From Vibrio tubiashii (GTDB lineage: Bacteria; Pseudomonadota; Gammaproteobacteria; Enterobacterales; Vibrionaceae): 64,000 nt of DNA. Each line of letters starts with the position of its first letter. Position 1 is the first letter of the stretch. Positions 57,814 to 64,000 of the stretch are shown in pieces. A program made the position numbers and the translations under genes. Where the stretch lies: contig JRWQ01000007.1 of the NCBI GenBank assembly GCA_000775715.1, positions 404,902 to 468,901 of the forward strand, read 5' to 3'. The notes beneath the pieces are model-generated. The model searched no databases. It saw nothing but the letters and a program-made list of their open reading frames with translations, and was not told where the DNA came from.

Positions 57814-58549
57814 AGTGGGTAAAGTTATACACTACGCCTAAGCTTGCAACCCAACCTAAGTCACGCTGCACCAAGGGGCTGTTAGAGTCGTGGTGCTGAA
57901 GTTCAAGCTTAGCCAGCCCTAACCAATCTTCACTGTAGTGGTAGATACCAATCAAACCGCCTTGATAAACCCAAGTACCGTTCGCTTCATACTCATTAAA
58001 GCGAGACTGACTGGCTTCCTGCGCGCTAATGCTGTAAAGGTGTCGAGATAGCTTTTTATCGCGATAGTCCACTTCTAGATAGGGCGTTATAGTGAAACGT
58101 TCGAAAGGTAAATCTAGCGTTCGGCCTAAGTGCAACTGTACTTCATAACCCTTATGCTCATCAGTTACATCATGCAGGAAGGTCAACCTAGCGCCAATAG
58201 TACCTAGTGTGATACCAAGCTCACCATTGCCATCGCGATCTTGTATGCCTGAGGGCAGTTCATCAAAATCATTCGACACTTCCGAAAAGCGCCAGTTACC
58301 CGATATGCCGACATAGGGTAAGATCGATACGTTCACCAAACTCCCGTCTATAAACCCATACTCACCATTGTAGAAAACATTTGGCTCTGCTGAGGCTTGG
58401 CTTTTTGCGCCTTCAGTAAACACTGATTTTCCTAATGTTGCACTCGCACCTAAAAAGCCAAAGTCATTGTATTTTTCATTTGCGACTGCGCTTGGAGCCA
58501 TAGCTGCCATAATCAAGCTGCTTACGACTAGTTTGATGTTCAATCTCAT
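57812..58549 (-). CDS. OmpV/MipA family outer-membrane protein
   Basis: Exported beta-barrel: signal peptide residues 1-23 (APSAVA-NEK), then alternating strands and a C-terminal aromatic strand (VASLGVVYNFTH). FLGASATLGKSVFTEGAKSQASAEPNVFY (start of mature part) and NVSILPYVGISGNWRF match the MipA/OmpV group. I choose ATG 58549, with AAGGAG 7 bases upstream, over the in-frame ATG 18 bases earlier. Role in the envelope not defined. Confidence 0.87.
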   Translation of the reverse strand: MRLNIKLVVSSLIMAAMAPSAVANEKYNDFGFLGASATLGKSVFTEGAKSQASAEPNVFYNGEYGFIDGSLVNVSILPYVGISGNWRFSEVSNDFDELPSGIQDRDGNGELGITLGTIGARLTFLHDVTDEHKGYEVQLHLGRTLDLPFERFTITPYLEVDYRDKKLSRHLYSISAQEASQSRFNEYEANGTWVYQGGLIGIYHYSEDWLGLAKLELQHHDSNSPLVQRDLGWVASLGVVYNFTH

Positions 58550-58652
58550 TATGATTCTCCTTGTCATCTAAGTACAAGAAAGGTGATTTGAACATTATAT
58601 TGCAATGTGGTTGAAATTTAACTGAAGTTAAGTTTGATATGGCACTTTAGAA

Positions 58653-58680
58653 TGAAAAGCCAACAAGAACGGTTGGCTTT
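58653..58680 (-). terminator. Intrinsic terminator after msrAB
   Basis: A 9-bp stem (58656-58664 with 58672-58680) and 7-base loop; TTTT follows on the minus strand. Confidence 0.85.
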
Positions 58681-58699
58681 AAGTCGACGTTTGCATGGA

Positions 58700-59836
58700 T
58701 TAACTGTCAAATAAGTATAGATACTCGGAGTATCCCTCTCTTTCCATCTCCGTAACAGGGATGAACTTCATTGCTGCAGAGTTCATGCAATAGCGTAAGC
58801 CTGTTGGAGCGGGTCCATCTTTAAACACATGACCAAGGTGCGAATCAGCAAAACGGCTTCTTACTTCAGTTCTTGGATAAAGGAGGTGATAGTCAGTTTT
58901 AGTGACAATGTAACCTTCGTTGATCGGTTTGGTAAAACTCGGCCAACCGGTACCCGACTTATACTTATCGGTTGAAGAGAACAATGGTTCACCAGTGACA
59001 ATATCTACATAGATACCTTCTTGTTTGTTATCCCAGTATTTGTTGTCGAAAGCGCGTTCAGTCCCTTCTTCTTGGGTGACGTAGTATTGCAAATCGGTAA
59101 GCTTTGCTTTGATCTCACTATTTGAAGGCTTAGCGTATGGCTTAATATTCGCGACACGTTTTTTTTCATCAATGAGCTGACGAAGGGTAACCGGATTGTC
59201 TTTGCGGTCATCGCCAAAAATCTCATCTAGATACTGGTCACGACCTGACGCATAGCGGTAGTAGTTGTAACGAACTTTATTACGTTTGTAGTAATCTTGA
59301 TGGTAATCCTCTGCTGGCCAGAATTTGTTAAACTTGATTAGCTCTGTCTTTAAAGGTTTTTTAAAGATGCCGAGGTCGTCTATTTCAGTTATAAATTGCT
59401 CTGCGATCTGCTTTTGCACAGCGTTGTGATAGAACACCGCTGGGCGATAATGAGCCCCCCGGTCGACAAACGATCCTTTGTCGTCGGTTGGGTCGATATG
59501 ACGGAAAAACTGATCAAGCACTTGCTCATAACTCACGGTATTTGGATCGAACTTAACTTCAATAACCTCGATGTGACCTGTTTTTCCGGACGAAACTTGT
59601 TTGTAGGTTGGGTTGTCTACATTGCCACCGGAATAGCCTGAAATTACATCTAGTACTCCGTCTAACTTCTCTAAATCTGACTCAGTACACCAAAAGCAGC
59701 CTCCTGCAAGAGTGGCAACTTCATGTCCATTTGAAGTGCTTGGCTTGGTCATGTCACTGTCAGCCGTGCCTACAAATGACATCAGCGCCGCAGTTATTGC
59801 GCAAATTGAGAGGACTACCTTATACTTAACATTCAT
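58700..59836 (-). CDS. msrAB: Exported MsrA-MsrB fusion methionine sulfoxide reductase
   Basis: Bifunctional repair enzyme for both S- and R-methionine sulfoxide. With ATG 59836 (GAGGTTGAT upstream) the N-terminus is a signal peptide or anchor (residues 1-27), so it acts outside the cytoplasm. The MsrA domain has catalytic Cys47 in GGCFWCTE; the MsrB domain (about residues 240-370) has [15 protein letters not shown] and catalytic Cys in LRYCMNSAA, and lacks the CxxC zinc pairs. No thioredoxin-like domain, unlike neisserial PilB. Sits next to the integron. Confidence 0.93.
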   Translation of the reverse strand: MNVKYKVVLSICAITAALMSFVGTADSDMTKPSTSNGHEVATLAGGCFWCTESDLEKLDGVLDVISGYSGGNVDNPTYKQVSSGKTGHIEVIEVKFDPNTVSYEQVLDQFFRHIDPTDDKGSFVDRGAHYRPAVFYHNAVQKQIAEQFITEIDDLGIFKKPLKTELIKFNKFWPAEDYHQDYYKRNKVRYNYYRYASGRDQYLDEIFGDDRKDNPVTLRQLIDEKKRVANIKPYAKPSNSEIKAKLTDLQYYVTQEEGTERAFDNKYWDNKQEGIYVDIVTGEPLFSSTDKYKSGTGWPSFTKPINEGYIVTKTDYHLLYPRTEVRSRFADSHLGHVFKDGPAPTGLRYCMNSAAMKFIPVTEMEREGYSEYLYLFDS

Positions 59837-59996
59837 ATCAACCTCTTCGATTGTTTTTGTTATCGAATAATAAGAACGGGTAAAGCGAATAAAACTTCCC
59901 ATCTTGTTTACTAATTTCTTGGCGATTTAGATCAGTTCGAGGGTTTGTAAGTTATCGGTGTTGGAAACGTCGAGTATTGGTGAGTATTAGAAGAGT

Positions 59997-60977
59997 TCAA
60001 TTGCTCACCTTGTTGTTCGCTATCAAGATGTCGAGTGGGCTGCGAGTTCCTGCAAAGTGCTGGCCTAGAATATGAGTATAAATTTGTGTGGTGGAAACGT
60101 CGCTGTGACCTAATAGCTCCTGAACAGTTCGAATGTCTTGCCCTGATTTTAGAAGCTCGGTGGCAAAGCTATGGCGAAATGTGTGACAAGTGATCTTTTT
60201 GTGGTGTAGCCCGCAAGCTTGTGCTGCTCTTTTAATTGCTTTTCGAGGAGCTGAGTCATGCACATGGTGACGACAAAGTTGACCAGTTACAGGATGCGGG
60301 CTTATAGACGGGGAAGGAAAAAGATACATCCAAGCACTTTGCCGGTAAGCGTTTGGGTACTTTCGATTGAGTGCAAAAGGAAGTGATGGGCCGATACCGT
60401 GTTTGTTGTCGGCAAGCTGGATTTCTTTAGCAGCTTCAATTGCTTCCTCTATAGGCTCAATTAGTGCAGGGCTTAATAGCGTTGTTCGGTCTTTATTGCC
60501 TTTGCCGTTGTGAACTATGATGCACTGATTATTGAAATCTATACTCTGGACACGTAATCGCATGCATTCGTTTATGCGTAACCCCGAACTGTAGAGTAAA
60601 GAGAAGATGAGCTTGTATTGGCCTTCAAGTTGTTCAAGAAGTAAGTGTACTTCTTTCGACGATAGTACTGCTGGTAGCTTTCTTCGGTTTTTGGCCAAAG
60701 CAAAACCTAGGTTTCCAAGTGGAATCTTTAATTGCTGATTGTATAAATAGGATAGGGCGTTGAGGGCAACCTTCTGGGTGTTAATTGCTACGTGCTGTTC
60801 ATTGGCCAAAAAGGACAAGAACTCAGTGACTTCAATCGGGCCCATCTCATTTGGATGACGCATTTTATGATGCCTTATAAAATATGCGATCCAGTAGAGG
60901 TAAGCCTTCTCGGTTTTCATGCTATACCCTCTTTGACGAATACTGCGCCTGATTTCTTCTAGAAATTTGCTAGCCAT
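59997..60977 (-). CDS. intI: Integron integrase, IntIA-type
   Basis: Tyrosine recombinase that captures and shuffles gene cassettes at attI and attC. The 326-aa protein has the SAM-like N-terminal DNA-binding domain (residues 1-100), catalytic Arg in [23 protein letters not shown] and the nucleophile Tyr300 (TQIYTH). The IntI-specific insertion (residues about 205-240, [18 protein letters not shown]) is present and distinguishes it from other recombinases. No truncation seen. It points away from the cassette array, and a LexA box sits 17-32 bases upstream of the ATG. Confidence 0.96.
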   Translation of the reverse strand: MASKFLEEIRRSIRQRGYSMKTEKAYLYWIAYFIRHHKMRHPNEMGPIEVTEFLSFLANEQHVAINTQKVALNALSYLYNQQLKIPLGNLGFALAKNRRKLPAVLSSKEVHLLLEQLEGQYKLIFSLLYSSGLRINECMRLRVQSIDFNNQCIIVHNGKGNKDRTTLLSPALIEPIEEAIEAAKEIQLADNKHGIGPSLPFALNRKYPNAYRQSAWMYLFPSPSISPHPVTGQLCRHHVHDSAPRKAIKRAAQACGLHHKKITCHTFRHSFATELLKSGQDIRTVQELLGHSDVSTTQIYTHILGQHFAGTRSPLDILIANNKVSN

Positions 60978-60993
60978 ACTTTTGATTTGAGTA

Positions 60994-61009
60994 ATGTGTT
61001 TATATACAG
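60994..61009 (-). promoter_or_regulatory. intI: LexA box in the integrase promoter
   Basis: CTGTATATAAACACAT on the minus strand matches the LexA consensus CTGTATATATATACAG at 13 of 16 positions. Its place just ahead of intI agrees with SOS control known for Vibrio integron integrases. Confidence 0.7.
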
Positions 61010-61199
61010 CTTATTGGATAATAGCGTAACAGTAGGATGAAAATAGTATGATAATGACTGTGAAATGGGCTCGGTTTGTCGTATAAAATTGGGAAGATAG
61101 GTTTATTTTTCAAAGAGATACCGTAATATGTATTTAAGATAACGCGCCCAGCAAAACCAACTTTTTAAGAAGGCTTGTTTTTGTACGTAAAGTTTATGT

Positions 61200-61302
61200 C
61201 TCAATATATTGAAAATTATTGCTAAAACATGATGTTGCTGGTGATTTGGTCGTTTTTCTTTGAATGGAAAAAACAGTCGGCAGACTATTAAAAATGTTAT
61301 GA
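61200..61302 (+). other. attI: Integron attI region
   Basis: The first cassette joins at the 7-base core GTTATGA (61296-61302), with exchange expected after the G. The bases to its left, between intI and the core, are unique and should hold the integrase-binding sites and cassette promoter; I cannot place these precisely. The left border given is approximate. Confidence 0.55.
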
Positions 61303-61598
61303 ACCCTTATTGAATTTCGGTATTTGTTCCGAATATTGTCGCCGAAACGAGCCTTATTCTAGCTAATTAGAAGTTCTGTTTTTGCGGGCTGAACGAGCAG
61401 GGTAATCTCGCTAACAAGCCGTACTGAACTTGTGCATTAATCCAGCATAGATCGGCTGTTAGCTAACCGCATAGTCAGTGCAAACGCCCTTAATCAAAAT
61501 GCCTTCGGGAATTGATCAAGTTGCACGTAATTCAGTAAACTAATTATTAAAGCCAGTACGTGCACATTGCACAACTTATTGGTTTAATTTAAGTTTCA
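61297..61598 (+). other. Cassette 1 body: ORF-less, sister of cassette 2
   Basis: About 300 bases with no credible ORF on either strand. It aligns end to end with cassette 2 (61719-62020), with long identical blocks such as TTAGCTAACCGCATAGT (61459-61475) and GTGCAAACGCCCTT. A small palindrome, GTGCA-CAT-TGCAC at 61560-61572, ends 26 bases before attC. It may hold a promoter or a structured RNA. Confidence 0.65.
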
Positions 61599-61724
61599 TA
61601 ACAAAGCGTTTAAGTGGGATTGCTAACGCGCGGCAGTTGCGGTTCTAATCGTAAAGCGCAGTGTTTACGGTGGCAAATTTGAAGTTAAGTGGTGGCGCTG
61701 CAACCCCTTAACGCGGCGTTATGA
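61599..61724 (+). repeat. attC: attC site 1 (VCR-like)
   Basis: Begins TAACAAAGCG and ends GCGGCGTTATGA, with the complementary inner boxes GCTAACGCG and CCTTAACGCGGC. The core GTTATGA (61718-61724) gives the right cassette border. Confidence 0.85.
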
Positions 61725-62020
61725 AACCTTCTTAAACTTCTGTATCTGTTCCGAACAATGTCGTTGAAATGCGCTTTGATTTAGTTAATTGAAAGTTCTG
61801 AGTGTTCGGGCTGAACAAGTAGGGCAGTCTCGCTAATACGCCGTACAGAACTGGTGCAACAACCCAACATCGCTCGGCTATTAGCTAACCGCATAGTGCG
61901 TGCAAACGCCCTTTATCAAAGTGCTTTCGGTATTCAAGTAAATTGCACCTGTTTAGGTGAACGAATTCTAAAAGTAAGTACGTGCACATTGCACAACTCA
62001 TTGGCTTAATTTAAGTTTCA
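61719..62020 (+). other. Cassette 2 body: ORF-less, sister of cassette 1
   Basis: No credible ORF. It shares most positions with cassette 1, including TTAGCTAACCGCATAGT (61881-61897) and the palindrome GTGCA-CAT-TGCAC (61982-61994), which lies at the same 26-base distance from its attC as in cassette 1. It differs by scattered substitutions, so the two are old duplicates rather than a recent copy. Confidence 0.65.
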
Positions 62021-62147
62021 TAACAAAGCAATTAAGAGGGACGCCTAACGCTCGGCGATTTTGTATCCGGTTTTGGCTTCAGTGTTTATGGCATGCTAGT
62101 CGAGGTTGGGCGGTAAGCGTTGTCGCCCCTTATCGCAGGCGTTATGT
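62021..62147 (+). repeat. attC: attC site 2 (VCR-like)
   Basis: Begins TAACAAAGCAATTAAGAGGG and ends GCAGGCGTTATGT, with complementary inner boxes CCTAACGC and CCCTTATCGCAGGC. The TAACAAAGC start is shared with attC 1, the neighbouring sister cassette. Confidence 0.85.
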
Positions 62148-62165
62148 GACTAGTGGAGGATAAAG

Positions 62166-62438
62166 GTGGATTTTAATGAAGAGGTTGAGGAGATGATTTA
62201 CGAGTCTGCGGTTATTCTGAAGCGTACGTTACACGAAGCAACTGACCCTATGGCAGAAGAGGTGCTAGCGGGTGAACTTGGGCTAATTTTAAACTCTGTA
62301 ATAGCCAAAACTGCACAATATCCGATAAGTAACATACCTCATTTTGAACAGATGACTAGAGGCTGGCTTCCTGAAATAGAAGTCGAGTACTTCAACTTTT
62401 ATAGCTTAGCCAAGAATGGAAAACCGGCTTGGCTGTAG
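62166..62438 (+). CDS. Cassette 3 protein, unknown function (90 aa)
   Basis: A 90-aa acidic cytoplasmic protein, mostly helical in its first half (FNEEVEEMIYESAVILKRTL) with a mixed C-terminal part ending in KNGKPAWL. It starts at GTG 62166 behind a strong GGAGG, 19 bases from the cassette border, and ends 6 bases before the attC. That tight fit is typical of a real cassette gene. I do not recognise a family, and there is no partner gene in the cassette to suggest a toxin-antitoxin pair. Confidence 0.75.
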   Translation: MDFNEEVEEMIYESAVILKRTLHEATDPMAEEVLAGELGLILNSVIAKTAQYPISNIPHFEQMTRGWLPEIEVEYFNFYSLAKNGKPAWL

Positions 62439-62443
62439 TCACA

Positions 62444-62565
62444 TAACAAACTGCTTAAGACGGACTGCCAACGCTCGCCGAATTTACTTCAAAGTTTGCT
62501 CTGTGATTACGGTGGCCTTTTAACTTTTTGTGGTAAGTTGTCAGCCACTTAGCAGGGCGTTATAA
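62444..62565 (+). repeat. attC: attC site 3 (VCR-like)
   Basis: Begins TAACAAACTGCTTAAGACGG and ends GCAGGGCGTTATAA, close to the canonical VCR ends. Confidence 0.87.
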
Positions 62566-62588
62566 AGCTCGAAGAAAAAGGACATTTC

Positions 62589-63098
62589 GTGGAAATTCGA
62601 ACAGGTAAACTTGAAGATGTTGCTGGTATTACAGACATCTTTAATTTTTATATTGAACACACCAATGCACGCTTTGAGGAAGTTCCATTTACTCTGGAAA
62701 ATCGTCAGAAATGGTTTTCTCAGTTCTCTAGCAACACCAAATATCAACTATATGTCGCTATAGAAAACGGCGAATTGCTAGGTTTTGCATGTTCCCAACA
62801 GTACAGAGCAATTTCAGCTTTTGACGATACTGTAGAAGTGACCGTGTATCTGGCGCAAGAAGCTAAAGGGAAAGGTTTAGGTTCTAAACTATATACTCAG
62901 TTGTTCTCATCTATTCGTGCTTACGGCGTCCACCGTGTATTGTCGGGTGTTGCATTACCAAACGACGCATCAGTTGCATTACATAAACGGTTTGGTTTCA
63001 GAGAAGTCGGAGTTTTCAATGAGTATGCGAAGAAACACGGGCAGTACATAAGCTCGGTGTGGTTAGAAAAGGCGTTTAACGTAGAGTCCGCTTTATAA
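62589..63098 (+). CDS. Cassette 4 GNAT acetyltransferase (phosphinothricin-acetyltransferase-like)
   Basis: A 169-aa GNAT enzyme using acetyl-CoA. The opening IRTGKLEDVAGITDIFNFYI, the FEEVPFTLENRQKWF helix, the acetyl-CoA loop EAKGKGLGSKLYTQL and ALHKRFGFREVGVF match the Pat/Bar-like amine acyltransferase group. Relatives acetylate phosphinothricin, methionine sulfone or other amines; the substrate here is unknown. GTG 62589 follows AAAAAGGAC. The TAA stop overlaps the first bases of attC 4, a normal cassette feature. Confidence 0.88.
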   Translation: MEIRTGKLEDVAGITDIFNFYIEHTNARFEEVPFTLENRQKWFSQFSSNTKYQLYVAIENGELLGFACSQQYRAISAFDDTVEVTVYLAQEAKGKGLGSKLYTQLFSSIRAYGVHRVLSGVALPNDASVALHKRFGFREVGVFNEYAKKHGQYISSVWLEKAFNVESAL

Positions 63099-63218
63099 CA
63101 AACAATTTAAGAGTGATTCGGCACGCGTGGCATTTTTGGTATGCGTTGGTTTTAGTGGTTAAGGTGGTATGCGGAAGCATCGGTATTGCGTGCCTCACAC
63201 CTTAATTGGGCGTTAGTT
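63096..63218 (+). repeat. attC: attC site 4
   Basis: Begins TAACAAACAATTTAAGAG and ends TTGGGCGTTAGTT. Its middle part is nearly the same as that of attC 5 (the GGTATTGCG and TATGCGTTG blocks), unlike attC 1 and 2. Confidence 0.85.
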
Positions 63219-63237
63219 TGCAAGAGGAAAAACGCAG

Positions 63238-63597
63238 CTATATCGCAAGATCTAGTGGTAAAAGCTCAAAGTTTAAGTTGTCGTATTGGCTTTCAATTTT
63301 AGTGTTAACTAGCGTGGTGAAAATCCAAAATTGGCATCGTTTCAACGGTTGATTTGTTCTTTGGTGCGGTGACTTTGGGGTTAACTGAGTCGAACTTTTT
63401 TGCTGAAACTCTGCTCGTTGAGTTTGTTGGCACAAAAGCCGATTTACTCGCTGAGATGGCGTATTCTCTGGTGTGGTAAGTTCATGTGGTTTCAGTGGCT
63501 TTGTTGAAAGTCCGCATTGTGAAATTGGTTTTCCAAAAGCGCTTTTTGGTGTTGTGAGTTCGTTTTCTGCGGCGTTGTTTGTTCCACGTGGTTTCAT
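63238..63597 (-). CDS. Reverse-strand ORF of cassette 5 (doubtful)
   Basis: The only long frame in cassette 5 runs against the array: 119 codons of Pro/Thr/Gln-rich, basic, low-complexity sequence (TTPKSAFGKPISQCG, KPLKPHELTTPENTP). It has no ribosome site before its ATG and no recognisable domain. It may be a non-coding cassette with repeated short motifs that happen to stay open. Kept because cassettes with reverse genes do exist in Vibrio arrays. Confidence 0.25.
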   Translation of the reverse strand: MKPRGTNNAAENELTTPKSAFGKPISQCGLSTKPLKPHELTTPENTPSQRVNRLLCQQTQRAEFQQKSSTQLTPKSPHQRTNQPLKRCQFWIFTTLVNTKIESQYDNLNFELLPLDLAI

Positions 63598-63705
63598 TGA
63601 CTAGCCGCTTTTAGACTACGCCTGACTTAAGTGCTTCAAAACACATAAAGTTTATTGTTTGCAAAGTTTAAAATGACTTAAAATCAACGCTTTGGGTTTG
63701 CAAAC
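63598..63705. other. AT-rich spacer of cassette 5
   Basis: The right part of cassette 5, before attC 5. A TTTGCAAAG-like repeat (TTTGCAAAGTTTA and GTTTGCAAACTAAC) is visible. It could hold a promoter for the reverse ORF or for the next cassette; nothing firmer can be said. Confidence 0.3.
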
Positions 63706-63828
63706 TAACAAACTGCTCAAGAGGGATTCGCAACGCGAGGCATTTTTACTATGCGTTGAATTTAGTGATTAAGGTGGTTTACGGCAACATCGGTATTGCG
63801 TTGCTCACCCCTTAGCAGGGCGTTATAA
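63706..63828 (+). repeat. attC: attC site 5 (VCR-like)
   Basis: Begins TAACAAACTGCTCAAGAGGG and ends GCAGGGCGTTATAA, close to canonical VCR. The core GTTATAA at 63822-63828 is followed by the next cassette. Confidence 0.88.
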
Positions 63829-63844
63829 ATCTAAAGGAATTTTC

Positions 63845-64000
63845 ATGAAATATTTAACCACAGTAGTTTTGGGCTTAGGCTCTAGCTTGTTATTGGGCTG
63901 TTCGAACTCACTGAGTAATACAGTTGAAAAAAGCAACGAAAAATTAGAAGCTGAACAGTCTCCATATCGCTATGTTAAACTTGAAGAAGAGTCCAGTCAT
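63845..64000 (+). CDS. Cassette 6 lipoprotein (3' end outside window)
   Basis: The first 52 codons of a cassette gene. AAAGGA lies 8 bases before ATG 63845, 17 bases after attC 5. The signal peptide ends in the lipobox LLGC (Cys19) with Ser at +2, so an outer-membrane lipoprotein is expected. The mature start (SNSLSNTVEKSNEKLEAEQ) is polar and helical; no family can be named from the visible part. Confidence 0.8.
   Translation, partial: MKYLTTVVLGLGSSLLLGCSNSLSNTVEKSNEKLEAEQSPYRYVKLEEESSH

Noticed and set aside
1..64000. CRISPR arrays, tRNA or rRNA genes
   Set aside because: No regularly spaced short direct repeats apart from the attC sites, and no tRNA or rRNA sequence recognised.

Overview
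The window looks like a stretch of a Vibrio genome, most probably the second chromosome. The evidence is a Vibrio-type chromosomal integron (an IntIA-like integrase followed by attC sites of about 122-127 bp that resemble VCR repeats), a capsule/rugose-type exopolysaccharide cluster, and family members typical of vibrios (DUF3010, DUF6279, MsrAB fusion, OmpV/MipA, Lon-like protease). Species cannot be fixed from the sequence alone.

Layout. 1-7.5 kb: the 3' part of a choline ABC ATPase gene (choV), a GlcNAc-type PTS EIICB, a histidine kinase/response regulator pair on the minus strand, a DUF3010 protein, a DUF6279 lipoprotein, a TSUP permease and a small membrane protein. 7.5-11 kb: aldehyde dehydrogenase aldB, divergent from an AcoR-like sigma-54 activator; a GG-N10-GC sigma-54 promoter and repeated TGTTC/GAACA elements lie between them. 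11.5-27.7 kb: an exopolysaccharide locus. The plus-strand operon holds an initiating phosphotransferase, an outer-membrane barrel, a short Wza-like protein, a Wzc-like BY-kinase, wecB, a flippase, a polymerase/ligase, four glycosyltransferases and a VpsP-like protein. It meets a convergent minus-strand module: a secreted 152-aa protein, a second polymerase/ligase and a low-molecular-weight tyrosine phosphatase.

28-41.5 kb: a lipase-like hydrolase, a lactate oxidation operon (lldP-lldD-dld type II) with a divergent LysR gene, an orphan YejF-like double ABC ATPase preceded by a TPR-like gene and a probable Fur box, a Lon-like protease, and fermentative ldhA. 41.7-46 kb: GNAT, MCP, Nudix and a tandem HD-GYP protein, followed by a MITE-like inverted-repeat element. 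46.3-50.8 kb: talB-tkt, divergent from a SorC-family regulator with five related operator-like motifs in the shared intergenic region. 51-60 kb: a GH18 chitinase, the moeA-moeB-hypothetical-sseA operon, folE, dbpA, an OmpV-family porin and secreted MsrAB.

60-64 kb: the start of the integron. intI carries a LexA box, and attI is followed by six cassettes (five complete). The first two cassettes have no ORF and are diverged copies of one another. Cassette 3 encodes an unknown 90-aa protein, cassette 4 a GNAT acetyltransferase, cassette 5 has only a reverse-strand ORF, and cassette 6 encodes a lipoprotein cut by the window edge. The twin ORF-less cassettes are the most unusual signal in the window.
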